A stretch of DNA of 64,000 bases from Pinibacter aurantiacus (GCF_019130065.1 NZ_JAHSPG010000014.1:1-64000), one strand, 5' to 3'; positions 29,525 through 39,922 are shown, numbered from the stretch's first letter. Made by a program: numbers and translations. The notes: generated by a model not told the origin, from the sequence alone.

Positions 29525-30499
29525 TCACTTGAAAAAATTCAAATCCCATTCATTCATCCATTGTATGTATGGCACGTTATCTTTAAACTGAATGGGAAGC
29601 CATATATAGCGGCTGTCTGCGAGATCTGCAGGTTTCCAGATATCTGCCAGAAAAATGAATTTGTCTTTTGAATTTTCTACAGGTAGAATGTATGTTGATT
29701 GTCCACCAAAAGTCAGGTCCGCATTTTCTCCCTGCATAGGATTATTTGCAGCGAGCTCCCATGGTCCCCATATAGATGAAGCAGTATGAAGTGTTGCTTT
29801 ATTAGGGGCCCAGCCGGTACAGCCGCTTGTTATTAAATAGTAGGTATTGTTTTTTCTGAAAACTGCCGGCGCTTCACGATGATTACTGAAGAGCATTTTA
29901 TCTTGCGTCGTTACTGACAGATAATCATCTGTCAATTGCGCCACGCGCAGATCATAGTTCTCATTGGAAGAATAGATCAAATATGCTTTGTCATCCTTGT
30001 CTTTGAAAATGGTCATGTCTCTCGACATATTTCCGTTGGGCCTAAAACTGCCGATGTAGGTATAGGGTCCGGCAGGTTTATCACTCATCGCAACAGCAGC
30101 TCTTGCTGCAGCGTATCCTTTTCCTTTCAGTTCGAGGTGAAACCAAAGTATGTATTTCTTTGTCTTTTTGTTGTAAACAACTTTTGGCCTTTCCATTACA
30201 CAACCCCTGGTAATGTCGCTGGTTGTGTCGGCGGATGTTTCAAGGGCAAGTCCCTCCGGCTTCCATTGATAAAGATCATTTGAAGAATATACACTTACAC
30301 CCCTGGTGCCATGTCGTCCTCTTGTTTCGCCAAATAAATAGTATTTGTTTGCAGCATAGATCACTGTTCCTCCGTGGGCATTTATCACTTCTCCATTTGT
30401 ATCTTTCCATACTTCTCCCGGCAGAAACTTGTTCTGTGCAGGTACTGTATAACTAGTAAAAACTATCAGTAAAATTGAAATAACACGTAGCTTCATCAT
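29525..30499 (-). CDS. Secreted GH43-like glycosidase, possibly exo-beta-1,3-galactanase type
   Basis: A 324-residue five-bladed-propeller enzyme with a signal peptide (MMKLRVISILLIVFTSYTVPAQ). Family motifs are INAHGGTVIYAANKYYLFGE at the start (base region), SRDMTIFKDKDDKAYLIYSS (pKa-modulating Asp region) and the acid EAPAVFRKNNTYYL. The INAHGG opening and SRDMT motif resemble the GH43 subfamilies containing exo-beta-1,3-galactanases rather than arabinanases; this subfamily guess needs a database search. Start: ATG 30499 or 30496, because the longer frame begins at TTG. It lies 83 bp after GH16 and 124 bp before GH2 on the same strand, so the three enzymes probably act on one polymer. Confidence 0.8.
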   Translation of the reverse strand: MMKLRVISILLIVFTSYTVPAQNKFLPGEVWKDTNGEVINAHGGTVIYAANKYYLFGETRGRHGTRGVSVYSSNDLYQWKPEGLALETSADTTSDITRGCVMERPKVVYNKKTKKYILWFHLELKGKGYAAARAAVAMSDKPAGPYTYIGSFRPNGNMSRDMTIFKDKDDKAYLIYSSNENYDLRVAQLTDDYLSVTTQDKMLFSNHREAPAVFRKNNTYYLITSGCTGWAPNKATLHTASSIWGPWELAANNPMQGENADLTFGGQSTYILPVENSKDKFIFLADIWKPADLADSRYIWLPIQFKDNVPYIQWMNEWDLNFFK

Positions 30500-30582
30500 T
30501 GTGCGTTTTGTTCGATTCTTCAAATGATCGTTTCTATATTTTTTCTACATCTCCGTCTCCGCGCAGATATCAGTAGATTTTA

Positions 30583-31437
30583 TTATTGTTTTTGATAGAC
30601 TCTTACATAGTCAATTTCAAAGCGTTTTGGGAAAGATGTATTGTCGGGATTACCACCGTTCTGCCCGCCAATAGCGAGATTGAGCAACATGTAATGTGGT
30701 TGTTTGAAAGGGTTGAAATTGCTTCCGTCTTTGTCTATTACTGAATCGGTAATGATCCTGTTGACCACCTGGCCATCTACAGATAACACGATGGAATCTT
30801 TTGACCAATCCATTCGCCATGTATGAAATGCCGCGGACCATTTTTCGCCACCCAGTGAATCGGTCGAATATCGTTTGCTGTGCCATTCCTGTTTGCCACC
30901 GCGGCCAAGCGTTACGAGGTTTGCCAATAACATGCCTCTGTAATATTCCATGATGTCAATTTCTCCGTTTGCCGGCCACGATCTTTCAACACCCAGTGTC
31001 CACCATGCGGGCCACATGCCTTTGCTAATGTCGATGCGTCCACGCATTTCAAAGCGGCCGTAGGTCCAGGTTTTCTTTTTGTTGGTGATGAGGCAAGAGG
31101 ATGTGTAATTAATTTCTTTTCGGTTCTTTTTCCAACTGCGACTTGTTTCGTCGTAATCGGGGTTTGGTTTCTTTTCTCTTCTTGCTTCTATAATAAGGTT
31201 GCCATTTTCGCACCACGCGTTATCGGGTTGATACCATTGATCTTCTTCATTGCGCACAAAGCCATGTTCATAGCCCCAGCTGGTACTGTCGGGGCGACCG
31301 TTCTTATTGAACTCATCTGCCCAAACCAATTTGTACCCTTCTTTTTTGTAAGTGTTACGAGCAGCTTTTGTGATCTGCGCGTGTGCGCTTAACATGATTG
31401 GAAAAATCGCTGTTGCGATAAGGAATATCTTTTTCAT
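30583..31437 (-). CDS. Secreted GH16 endo-beta-glucanase/galactanase family enzyme
   Basis: A 284-residue GH16 beta-jelly-roll enzyme with a signal peptide (KKIFLIATAIFPIMLSAHA). The catalytic motif is NGEIDIMEYYRG, with nucleophile and acid/base Glu residues near 156 and 161, preceded by KGMWPAWWTLG. The size and motif fit the laminarinase-like group of GH16 (subfamily 3), which also contains endo-beta-1,3-galactanases. The start is the ATG at 31437; the longer frame adds 32 residues without a signal. With GH43 and GH2 downstream, cutting of a beta-1,3-galactan is more attractive than laminarin, but sequence alone does not settle it. Confidence 0.88.
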   Translation of the reverse strand: MKKIFLIATAIFPIMLSAHAQITKAARNTYKKEGYKLVWADEFNKNGRPDSTSWGYEHGFVRNEEDQWYQPDNAWCENGNLIIEARREKKPNPDYDETSRSWKKNRKEINYTSSCLITNKKKTWTYGRFEMRGRIDISKGMWPAWWTLGVERSWPANGEIDIMEYYRGMLLANLVTLGRGGKQEWHSKRYSTDSLGGEKWSAAFHTWRMDWSKDSIVLSVDGQVVNRIITDSVIDKDGSNFNPFKQPHYMLLNLAIGGQNGGNPDNTSFPKRFEIDYVRVYQKQ

Positions 31438-31538
31438 AATTTTCTTCAAAAGAGAATATTTTTTCGTCAGACTGTAGACAAATTCGTTTTTGTAATTGTC
31501 TAGCCGATGTCGTTCGCTCAAAAGAAACATCATTACAT

Positions 31539-31680
31539 GTTAATGCCCTACGGGCAATAAGTTTTTTCTGCTGGGTTCTATTGATATTGTTCCGCTACGC
31601 GGAATGGATTATTGCCCGGAGGGCATCAATATCCGTAGAAAATGTAACAACAAGTGCAATATTGTCCGTAGGACATTAAT
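31539..31680. repeat. Intergenic repeat family A, copy 4
   Basis: About 142 bp with ends TTAATGCCCTACGGGCAATA and ATTGTCCGTAGGACATTAAT, a central TTCTATTGATATTG, and a small CCGCTACGCGG hairpin. Downstream at about 31738-31850 lies a degenerate CCACTAAGG...CCTTAGTAG relative of the CTTAGTG repeat. Nothing else is recognisable in the 433-bp gap between the GH16 and DUF1735-type genes. Confidence 0.8.
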
Positions 31681-31870
31681 CGTTGCGAGACTTAAATTTC
31701 TTAACCAAACAATATTCACTTATACACTGTAATTTTTATAAAGCCACTAAGGCCTCCGAAACAAATTCATTCATTGAAAAGATATCCGCTTGCAAAAGAT
31801 ATCTCTTGTAAACCCAATTGCCCGGAGTGCCTTAGTAGTAGCTCATTCTCTGACTAATTTGCTACTGGCT

Positions 31871-33508
31871 TTACAAGCTTTTTGGATAGTTGTTCAGTTT
31901 AAATGATGAAACTTTAAACCCTTGACCCGATGCAGTGCCGGGGTAGTTTACAACGAATCCCAAAGAAACCTGTGTTGGTTGAGTTAGGGTAAAGACAACT
32001 TTCTTCACAGTTCCTTTTGCTATTGATTTGTCAAACTTGTAATAGTAAATACTGCTGTTGCCTTCAACGTTATTGTAATCAGGAAGATCGGCGCCTGGTG
32101 CCACTACCACATATGCACTACCATTTCCGGCATCAGGTGCCCACAAAATGCTGGCCCATATCCACGTAACATCTACTGAGTAAGTGCCTGCAGGCAGCGT
32201 AACTGTTTGATATAATTTTCCGTTAGGAATCGCCGGCTCACCCCAACCTGCTTCAAGGTCAATCAACTGGCCATCGCCATCACTACCATAACCTCCGAAA
32301 CCTGCATGGCTCATGAGTGCTGCGTTTGCGGTCCATCCGGTTAAATTGCCCCATCTTGTTTGCCCTGGTTTTAAGCCGGAGTTTTTAAATGGAGAAACGT
32401 TGTTGGTAATGTATAAAGCAGACACATCATTCGCGGGTCCCATTACCAACTCATTGATGTTTACAGAGATGATTGTTGTGCTCAATGCAGGATTCAAATC
32501 ATATGCTGAAGGGTTTGCAATTTTTACCGCCAGTACCAGGTTCTTGTCTCTATAAGCTACAGACTTAAGTTGTGCAATATCTAGTGACAAACTAAAACCA
32601 GCGCCGTCGATCTGTCCGGCAGGTACACTTAATTGGGAAGGCAACGTGTACAATGAAGCAGGCATCAGGATATCTGTTGCAGGATTTAATGTTCCTGCTG
32701 TCAGCATCTTTTGTATCGTGTCGTTGTTAACAGCAATGTCAACTGTGTAGGCACTTGCATTTACCTTGTTCTTAAGCGTGCCATTCACAACTGTTCCTGT
32801 TGCTGCACTTAATTTCACATTCACTTTATTATTCGCTACATCTACGGTGTAGTTGTAAGTGGTAGGATCACCGCCCGTAGGAACAATATACTTTGCAGAT
32901 GCCTGCGGCATGTAAATGCGCTGGAAAGCATTCAACATATCGTTTACATTCAACATTACCAGTGTTGTATTCTCGGCAGCATTTACATTGTAGTTAGTAG
33001 GATTGGCTATTTTAACTCCCAGTATAAGTGTCTTGCCCGTGTACGCACCTGATTTAAGTTGCGCGGCATCTACTGTTAAATAAAATGCGCCGAACATTTT
33101 ACCTTGCTCCACTGTAAGCTTTGAAGGCAATGCATACATTGATTCTGGCATGATGACATACGTTGCAGGATCGAGTGTTCCCGCGGCATACAGCTTGGCA
33201 ATTGTATCATTGGCAACCTGCACATCTACAGAATAGCCGAGGCTTGAATAGCCTGACAGCGCCGCACCAAGTCGCACTTGTATTTTACCATTCGCCGGAT
33301 CAAGCACATAGTTGAATGAGGAAGAATCGGTTCCGGCAGGCACAGGATAGTTAATGCTTGCAGAACCGGATTGTGCCACGGCCTGTGGCATGTATAACAT
33401 GGACGCACCGTATTGCTTTGCTGAATCTGCTTTCTGGCAAGCATTAAAGCCAACACAGCCCAGAAGCAAAGCTGCAACAGCGGGAATTATTTTATTGATC
33501 AATTTCAT
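31871..33508 (-). CDS. DUF1735-type surface glycan-binding lipoprotein (two tandem N-domains)
   Basis: A 545-residue lipoprotein with lipobox GFNAC (Cys near 24). Two related domains follow, about 30-205 and 205-365: each has a YMPQA strand, a Y.VD..N.K..V segment, NDTI.K...AGTL.PAT.I.MP.S.Y.LPS.L.V and a final K.ANP. They match the DUF1735 (BT_3987 N-terminal) family. The last 180 residues form a lectin-like beta domain (WGNLTGWTANAALM...GEPAIPNGKLYQTVTLPAG). Its place right after SusD marks it as the SusE/F-type surface binding protein of this locus. Start ATG 33508; the longer frame begins earlier without a signal. It lies 29 bp after the SusD stop codon. Confidence 0.85.
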   Translation of the reverse strand: MKLINKIIPAVAALLLGCVGFNACQKADSAKQYGASMLYMPQAVAQSGSASINYPVPAGTDSSSFNYVLDPANGKIQVRLGAALSGYSSLGYSVDVQVANDTIAKLYAAGTLDPATYVIMPESMYALPSKLTVEQGKMFGAFYLTVDAAQLKSGAYTGKTLILGVKIANPTNYNVNAAENTTLVMLNVNDMLNAFQRIYMPQASAKYIVPTGGDPTTYNYTVDVANNKVNVKLSAATGTVVNGTLKNKVNASAYTVDIAVNNDTIQKMLTAGTLNPATDILMPASLYTLPSQLSVPAGQIDGAGFSLSLDIAQLKSVAYRDKNLVLAVKIANPSAYDLNPALSTTIISVNINELVMGPANDVSALYITNNVSPFKNSGLKPGQTRWGNLTGWTANAALMSHAGFGGYGSDGDGQLIDLEAGWGEPAIPNGKLYQTVTLPAGTYSVDVTWIWASILWAPDAGNGSAYVVVAPGADLPDYNNVEGNSSIYYYKFDKSIAKGTVKKVVFTLTQPTQVSLGFVVNYPGTASGQGFKVSSFKLNNYPKSL

Positions 33509-33537
33509 TGTTGTTCTTTTTAGTTTTAGCAAATAGA

Positions 33538-35250
33538 TTACCAGCCCGGATTTTGAATCAGTGTGCCTTTAGATTTTGCAATCTCACTCTGAGGAAATGG
33601 ATAGTAATACATTTTAGATGCATCGAACACTCTGTTCTCTACAGTTGCGGTACCATACACAAACGCAGCGCCGTTCTTGCTAACGGTTACTCCTTTGATT
33701 GGTTGATTAAGCACCTTCTCTGCATCTTTCCATCTTAACAGATCCCAGTAGCGATAATTCTCAAAAGCGAGTTCAATGCGTCTTTCGTGTTTTACCGCAT
33801 CTCTGAAACTTATTTGATCAGCCGCTATTGCAACGGTTACAGCTGGCATTGCCACGCCGGTTCTGTTTCTAACCAAATTCAATGCTTCTCGTGCTGTGCG
33901 AGCATAGCCGTTGTTGTTATCCGGACCGTACGCCTCATTCATTGCCTCGGCATACAGCAGCAACATTTCGCCGTATCTGAACACTGGCCAGTTGTGCACA
34001 GCTGTTCCACCTTGCGTAAGGTTCAGGCTATTGGTCAAAAATTTCTTTAAGTAATAACCTGTTCTGCTCGCATTTACCTGGCTCATATTGTCTGCACCGG
34101 TTGGCGATTCATCAATTGTTCTGCCTGTCCATGAACTGTTGTTTGTAACAATAGAAGCCGCCAATCTTGGGTCCCTGTTCTTGTATGGATCGGTTGGATC
34201 CGGTGTGCCTTTGTATTCATAATCTGCTACAAGATTATCTGATGGAGTAACGCCGCTCTTGCCGCCCGGTGTAGCGATCGGGTAATTGTTTGTTTCAAGC
34301 GTATTGCTTGCTGTGTAACGTATTGCCCAGATAGTTTCATTGCTACCGTTTGCTGCAGTGAGCATTGCAGAGCCAATGAAATAGTTGCCGTAGTTGGCAT
34401 CCAACGCATAGCCACCGCCACCTGCTGCTGTTGCAAATACGATCAGATCGTTGGCCGCTGCCGCCGCCTTTTGCCATTTGGTTACATCGTTGCCGTTGTT
34501 GTGCAAAGGACTTGCTGCATACAATAACGCACGGGCTTTCAACGCAAGCGCCGCTCCTTTGCTGAACCTGCCTTCGTTGTTGGTAAAGGCAGATGTTTTC
34601 CAGTTTACCTGCAGGCTGTCTTTGTATGTATCTACTTCGTTCACGATGAAATTGATAATGCTATCGTAAGGAGCTTTGGGAATATTCAAGTCATCATTAA
34701 TCGTCAATGCTTTTGTTACCAATGGCACTCCGCCATAGCGTTTTGACAATTCAAAATAATACCATGCTCGCATGATGTGTGCCTCTCCGCGGTACCAACC
34801 CATGTTGACTACATCGTTGTTATAATTGATCTTCGCTGCCGCTGAAATAGTATCCCTGTTCACGGACAGCAATCTTTTATAATCAACTGATTGCTCCAGA
34901 AAATAGTTGGCAGCCCTGATGCCTGTGTAATAACTCGAGTAATAATTATCCGGATTAGATGCGGAGTTGTAGCTACCGTTGTTAAACAGTACAACGCTGG
35001 AACTTCCGGTGGCAGTTTGTGCCGCTTCGTCGCTAACCGGTGCAAACAAGTTATTGTCTACCATGGTAAACTCGTTGCGCAGGTAGTTGTATGGTGCATT
35101 TGCAAATGATATCAATGTGCTGTAATTGCTGTTCAGCGTTTCTATCGTTTGCGAAGAATCTATTTTAGTATCGAGAAAACTTTTGCTACATCCCAGCAGT
35201 GATGAAGCTGCCAGGCAAAGAGCCAATGTATTTATTCGTGATAATTTCAT
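33538..35250 (-). CDS. SusD/RagB-family lipoprotein (second locus, distal pair)
   Basis: A 570-residue SusD homologue with lipobox SLLGC (Cys near 21), an N-terminal SKSFLDTKID, the family signature KHERRIELAFENYRYWDLLRWKDAE near the C-terminus, and a terminal NPGW. It is encoded 12 bp after its SusC partner at 35263-38142 and should form the lid of that transporter. The neighbouring lipoprotein gene (31871-33508) completes the surface complex. No unusual features are visible. Confidence 0.95.
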   Translation of the reverse strand: MKLSRINTLALCLAASSLLGCSKSFLDTKIDSSQTIETLNSNYSTLISFANAPYNYLRNEFTMVDNNLFAPVSDEAAQTATGSSSVVLFNNGSYNSASNPDNYYSSYYTGIRAANYFLEQSVDYKRLLSVNRDTISAAAKINYNNDVVNMGWYRGEAHIMRAWYYFELSKRYGGVPLVTKALTINDDLNIPKAPYDSIINFIVNEVDTYKDSLQVNWKTSAFTNNEGRFSKGAALALKARALLYAASPLHNNGNDVTKWQKAAAAANDLIVFATAAGGGGYALDANYGNYFIGSAMLTAANGSNETIWAIRYTASNTLETNNYPIATPGGKSGVTPSDNLVADYEYKGTPDPTDPYKNRDPRLAASIVTNNSSWTGRTIDESPTGADNMSQVNASRTGYYLKKFLTNSLNLTQGGTAVHNWPVFRYGEMLLLYAEAMNEAYGPDNNNGYARTAREALNLVRNRTGVAMPAVTVAIAADQISFRDAVKHERRIELAFENYRYWDLLRWKDAEKVLNQPIKGVTVSKNGAAFVYGTATVENRVFDASKMYYYPFPQSEIAKSKGTLIQNPGW

Positions 35251-35262
35251 AACTGCTACAGT

Positions 35263-38142
35263 TTAAAAGGTCAAAGAAATTCCGGCGTTAAATGACTTCA
35301 ATCCCGGATAGCCTGTGATCGTTTCCGGATCCATGTTGTAATGCTTGCTCAGGTAGGCCCATGTAAGCGGATTTACTGCGCTTGCATATATCCTCAATTT
35401 GTCGAGGCGCATTTTTCTTAACACGGATGCAGGCAACGTATAACCCAACTCAACATTGCGTACTCTTAAGAAAGCACCGTTACGCATCCAGAAGGTAGAA
35501 TTCTGGTAGTTGTTGTTATTGGTTTTTGTGGTGAGCCTTGGATAGTCTGCGGTAGCTCTTGTATCAATGCCTTGCGATGGGTAATAGGCCCATGCATTTC
35601 CTGCGATAGGATACACATTGGTGTTGTTTACAAAAGCAACTGTTTGATTGTATGCTGCACTGATAAGGTTTACCTGGTTGCCGGATGCACCCTGGAACAA
35701 TACAGACAAATCAAAGCCTTTGTACGCCGCTTGTGCATTAAACGAATAGTAAAGTGATGGCGCAGATGGATTGCCTATTTTGGTAACATCAAATTGATCT
35801 ACTCTTCCATTGCCGTCAAGATCTTTATACTTGATATCGCCGGGTTGCACACTTCCGAATGAAGGCGTTGGCAAACCGCTTTTCAATGTACCATCTGCGT
35901 TGAAATCAGTGATGTCGTACAAGCCTTGCGCAACAAGACCTATCGGCGATCCGATGGATAGACCTGTTTGTTTGCTGAAATCATTAAGCGTAGGAATTTC
36001 GGCCATGTAGTCTACCTTATTTTTTGCATACATCAATGCGCCGCCAAGTGAGTAATTGAAACCACCAACGTTGTCATTGTATTGAGCGCTGATCTCATAG
36101 CCTTTGTTGGTTACTTTTCCAACATTCCTGTAAGGAGCTGTAGCGCCGTAAGTAGCCATGAGTGAATTATCATAAGTAACTATGCCGCTTCTTTTATCCA
36201 TGAAAACATCTGCAGTAACAGACAATTTTTTGAACAATGTGAAATCTACACCCGCATCATACTTCATGCTTTGTTCAGCAAAAATATTTGGGTTGGCAGT
36301 ATAAGAAGGAGCAACACCTGTATTGCCGGTAAGACTACTACCGCCGGTGTAATATGTTCCGTTACCGCCATAATATTGTTGGTAGAGGTAACGTCCCTGG
36401 TTGCTTTGATCAGAGCCTGATTTCCCTGCAGTAGCTCTTACTTTTAAATAAGTAAGCAGCGGATTATTTTTCAGGAATGATTCATTGCTTGCAACCCAGC
36501 CTAAGCTAATGGCAGGATAGAAACCCCAACGATTGTTTGGTGCATAGTTATCTGAACCACTATATCCGAATGCTACTTCAGCAAGGTATTTATCATTGTA
36601 AGCATAATGTACCCTTCCGGAAATATTTTCGTAGTGATAGAAGATGTTGTTAACCCTGTTAAGACCACTGAAGTTGTTGTTCCAGTCTGTTTGGTAATTG
36701 CTCACGTAATATCCTGCTGCTGCGGAAACACTATGCAAACCGAATGTTCTGTCATACCCGGCGGTCAGTTGAAATTGTTTCCAATCGTACTGGCTCGTTG
36801 GTGCAGACACATCGTTGGCAACAAGGTTGGTTGTTTTATCTGTGGTTGTATTTACACCGTTGTTGAACCTTGCATAAGTAGCAGTTTTGCTGCTGCTGTT
36901 TCTTGACCAAGTGTTAAAAGAAACAGCTTCGTTTAAATACAAACCTTGTGTTACAAAATCCAGCTTCTCTTTCAGGTTAAAATTTGCCTGCAAAGTTCTG
37001 TCGTGTGTTGCCGCCCAACCCAGCGCGTTAATGGAAGCAACAGGGTTATTGGGATAGGTGGTGGTACCGGACCAAAACCCAGACGCAGAATCTCTAACCG
37101 GGTAAATATTGGAAGGATATGTTGCCATATTGCTCCAAAGTGTAGGCCCATTATAGTTTGGATATTTCCTGTCTTCTATTCTACCGCCGATATCAACTTT
37201 TGCTTCAAATATTTTGAAGAAATTAAAGTCGAGATTGGAGCGGATATTATAGCGTTGTATTTGTGCACTTGAACTGGTGTAGCCGGGCAATACATTATAC
37301 ATCCCACGCTGGTTCATGTAGTCGAATATCAATCCGTATTTCGATGTTTGGTTGCCACCGGAAAAGTTTACGTTGGCATCCGTGTAGCCACCGTTCTTTT
37401 TTAGTACTTCATTGTACCAGTCAACATTTGTGCCGGTGCCATCTTTATAGGATTGCAGTGCCGCATCAGAATATTTCGGTGCCCACACATATTGGTTTCC
37501 ATTCAATGCATAGTTGTCATTGCTTTGCGCAACGTTGTACAATCTTGCATAATCATAGGAACCATAAGGCTTATCAATCATCGTAGGTTTCTGCCATCCG
37601 TTTACAACCTGTGCCGTTATTTTTGATTTGCCTGACTGCCCCCTTTTTGTTACTACCCACAGTGCACCGTTCGCCCCTTTCATTCCAAGCGCCGCGAGAG
37701 ACACAGCATCTTTCAAGAGTGTGATGCTTTCTATTTCTGCTGGTGATAGATAGGAAAAATATGATCTCGGTGTTTGAAACCCATCCACATAAATTGGCAG
37801 GTCAGTATTGTCGTAGGTGCCGACACCTCTTACATTGAGCTGCGCATCGTCATAGCCGGGCTCGCCGGAGCGTTGTAATACAGACAATCCCTGTAAAGTA
37901 CCATACAAGGTGTTTGATAAATTTGCCACAGGTGTTTTATACAAAACAGTTCCCGGTACAGAAGGATTTGCAGTTAGCGATTCTCTTTTCCTCACCTTCA
38001 GCAGCACACCTTCTTCAAGTTGCTGCACAGTTGTGTCTGCGGCTACAGCTTTGGTTTGTTTTGACTGGGCGATGGCGGTATTTGCAGCAATAACGCCTGC
38101 AGCAGCCATTAACCCTATTGTATATTGAATAATATTTTTCAT
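35263..38142 (-). CDS. Short SusC/RagA-family TonB-dependent transporter without the N-terminal regulatory-like domain
   Basis: A 959-residue SusC homologue, about 130 residues shorter than the other two in the window. After the signal peptide there are only some 45 residues (TKAVAADTTVQQLEEGVLLKVRKRES) before the plug region TPVANLSNTLYGTLQGLSVLQ; the carboxypeptidase-regulatory-like beta domain and VVVVGYG linker are absent. The plug (LKDAVSLAALGMKGANGALWVVTKRG) and the barrel ending in SLTF look intact. The shape is seen in a minority of SusC proteins and may alter TonB coupling. It is paired with the SusD at 33538-35250 and lies 31 bp after another SusD gene. Confidence 0.92.
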   Translation of the reverse strand: MKNIIQYTIGLMAAAGVIAANTAIAQSKQTKAVAADTTVQQLEEGVLLKVRKRESLTANPSVPGTVLYKTPVANLSNTLYGTLQGLSVLQRSGEPGYDDAQLNVRGVGTYDNTDLPIYVDGFQTPRSYFSYLSPAEIESITLLKDAVSLAALGMKGANGALWVVTKRGQSGKSKITAQVVNGWQKPTMIDKPYGSYDYARLYNVAQSNDNYALNGNQYVWAPKYSDAALQSYKDGTGTNVDWYNEVLKKNGGYTDANVNFSGGNQTSKYGLIFDYMNQRGMYNVLPGYTSSSAQIQRYNIRSNLDFNFFKIFEAKVDIGGRIEDRKYPNYNGPTLWSNMATYPSNIYPVRDSASGFWSGTTTYPNNPVASINALGWAATHDRTLQANFNLKEKLDFVTQGLYLNEAVSFNTWSRNSSSKTATYARFNNGVNTTTDKTTNLVANDVSAPTSQYDWKQFQLTAGYDRTFGLHSVSAAAGYYVSNYQTDWNNNFSGLNRVNNIFYHYENISGRVHYAYNDKYLAEVAFGYSGSDNYAPNNRWGFYPAISLGWVASNESFLKNNPLLTYLKVRATAGKSGSDQSNQGRYLYQQYYGGNGTYYTGGSSLTGNTGVAPSYTANPNIFAEQSMKYDAGVDFTLFKKLSVTADVFMDKRSGIVTYDNSLMATYGATAPYRNVGKVTNKGYEISAQYNDNVGGFNYSLGGALMYAKNKVDYMAEIPTLNDFSKQTGLSIGSPIGLVAQGLYDITDFNADGTLKSGLPTPSFGSVQPGDIKYKDLDGNGRVDQFDVTKIGNPSAPSLYYSFNAQAAYKGFDLSVLFQGASGNQVNLISAAYNQTVAFVNNTNVYPIAGNAWAYYPSQGIDTRATADYPRLTTKTNNNNYQNSTFWMRNGAFLRVRNVELGYTLPASVLRKMRLDKLRIYASAVNPLTWAYLSKHYNMDPETITGYPGLKSFNAGISLTF

Positions 38143-38173
38143 CTCAGTTTTAAAATTTTGAGGTTCACAAGCC

Positions 38174-39922
38174 TTAGTATCCAGGATTTTGAATGATGAT
38201 TCCTTTGTTCACTTCGCTTTGCGGAATTGGATTAAGGAATTGCTTAGCCGACCAGAAGGCAATATATCTTTGTCTGTCTTCGTAGTTTTTGTTAGCGGTC
38301 GCCAGCGCTGCGCTACCATCATTGTACAGGAACGCTCTTATCGAGCCACCAAGGATACCATTACCAATGTTGTCGAGTTTCCAGTGTTTCACATCATGCA
38401 GGCGATAGTTCTCACCACAAAACTCAACGGCCCATTCGCGTTGAATAATTTTGCGAAGTGCTGCCTGGTTGGTTTCTGTAACGGCTGGCAATCCTGCGCG
38501 TAAGCGAACAACGTTCAATCTTGCAAGTGCCTGGGTCTGCTGATTCATTTCATTGTATGCTTCAGCAGCACTGAGATAAAATGCAGCCAATCTGAATATT
38601 GGGAAATCAAACCATGTGCGGGTTCCTGCTTTGTACCAGAATTTTACAGATTGTGCGCAACCGGAATAACCACCTTGAAATATTTTTGACCATGCCCAGT
38701 TAGCATCTCCCGGATTGTTCCATGAGTCGATTCCTGTTCCCTGGAAAGAAGCTTTGAACCTTGCTTCCATGTCATTCATCCTCGTTGTATAATCGGAGAA
38801 AACAGCTACGGTTCCTGCTTTGGGCCATACCTGGTCGGTACCATCCTGTTTAGAGTAGTTCTCCAAAAAATTAGTGGTCAGTACGTTTCCATAAGCTTGC
38901 CAGTTAGTACGTGGATTCATGAATACATTGAATCCGGTGGTATTCACTGCAGCTTTGAAAGCAAGTATCACTTCTTTATTTGCCGGAGTAGAAGTTGCTG
39001 TACCATAATCTATCAGTGCTTGCGCGGCTGTGTTCATCACGCCATCTCCAGCGGAGTTTATAATACCAAGATTGGCATTGTTTTGCGCCTCAGTGATCAC
39101 AGCTTCTGCTGCAGTGGCAGCGGTTGCCCATCTGTTAGCATCAACATTGCCAAGGCAAATAAGCTCTCTGTTGCTTCCAAAATCCATGTATGGCTTATCA
39201 GTATTGAAGAGCGGACGGGCAGCGTACATCAATGCTTTTGCTTTAACAGACAACGCCGCTGCTTTTGTCATTCTACCTGTCCATTTATCTTCCCATACAG
39301 AAGGAAGCACTTGTGCAGCCTGATCGCACCATGTAGTGATGGAATCAAGTACAAGTTTCACAGAACTTCTTTTTACGTTAAGATCTTCAGAGCTTGACAT
39401 ACTTTTTGCCACCATTGGAACGCCGCCATACGCTATCAGCATTTGCTCATAACGATAAGCAATAAGCGCTTTCATTTCTGCTTTTATTGTCGCTCTGTAT
39501 TCCTCGGTCATTGCCTTGTCCTTCACCTTGTCAATATTCTCATATACCAGCCATGCGCGGCGAATAGCAGAATAATTATTGTTGAACCCATCCATGTCTT
39601 CGCTCGTACCGTTTGCGTTGTATCCGTTGATCAACATTGTTTGCGCCAATGTCCATGAGAACCCATAAGTTAATTCGCCGGATAAATTGGACTGGATCAT
39701 TGCGTTCCAGTTATCATAATCCATTTTGTAAGGAAGCCCCTGGCAAAGTGTTTTCTGGTATACATCGGCAATGGCCTGCTCCGCATTGGTAGTTGTAGAA
39801 AACACAGTATCTACCGTGGTTGTATTGGAAATGGGCATTTCAAGAAACTTCTTTTCACATGATGCAAAAAGAACCATCGCAATCATGCCCGTGCTCAGCA
39901 TTTTCATAAATCTTTTCATCAT
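38174..39922 (-). CDS. SusD/RagB-family lipoprotein (second locus, proximal pair)
   Basis: A 582-residue SusD homologue: lipobox VLFASC (Cys near 22), EKKFLEMPISNTTTVDTVF start, and the C-terminal signature IIQREWAVEFCGENYRLHDVKHWK, ending NPGY. It is encoded 15 bp after the SusC at 39938-43225. Two ATGs (39922 and 39919) stand in tandem; either gives the same signal. Together with the distal pair it gives this locus two transport systems, which may take up different fragments of one glycan. Confidence 0.95.
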   Translation of the reverse strand: MMKRFMKMLSTGMIAMVLFASCEKKFLEMPISNTTTVDTVFSTTTNAEQAIADVYQKTLCQGLPYKMDYDNWNAMIQSNLSGELTYGFSWTLAQTMLINGYNANGTSEDMDGFNNNYSAIRRAWLVYENIDKVKDKAMTEEYRATIKAEMKALIAYRYEQMLIAYGGVPMVAKSMSSSEDLNVKRSSVKLVLDSITTWCDQAAQVLPSVWEDKWTGRMTKAAALSVKAKALMYAARPLFNTDKPYMDFGSNRELICLGNVDANRWATAATAAEAVITEAQNNANLGIINSAGDGVMNTAAQALIDYGTATSTPANKEVILAFKAAVNTTGFNVFMNPRTNWQAYGNVLTTNFLENYSKQDGTDQVWPKAGTVAVFSDYTTRMNDMEARFKASFQGTGIDSWNNPGDANWAWSKIFQGGYSGCAQSVKFWYKAGTRTWFDFPIFRLAAFYLSAAEAYNEMNQQTQALARLNVVRLRAGLPAVTETNQAALRKIIQREWAVEFCGENYRLHDVKHWKLDNIGNGILGGSIRAFLYNDGSAALATANKNYEDRQRYIAFWSAKQFLNPIPQSEVNKGIIIQNPGY

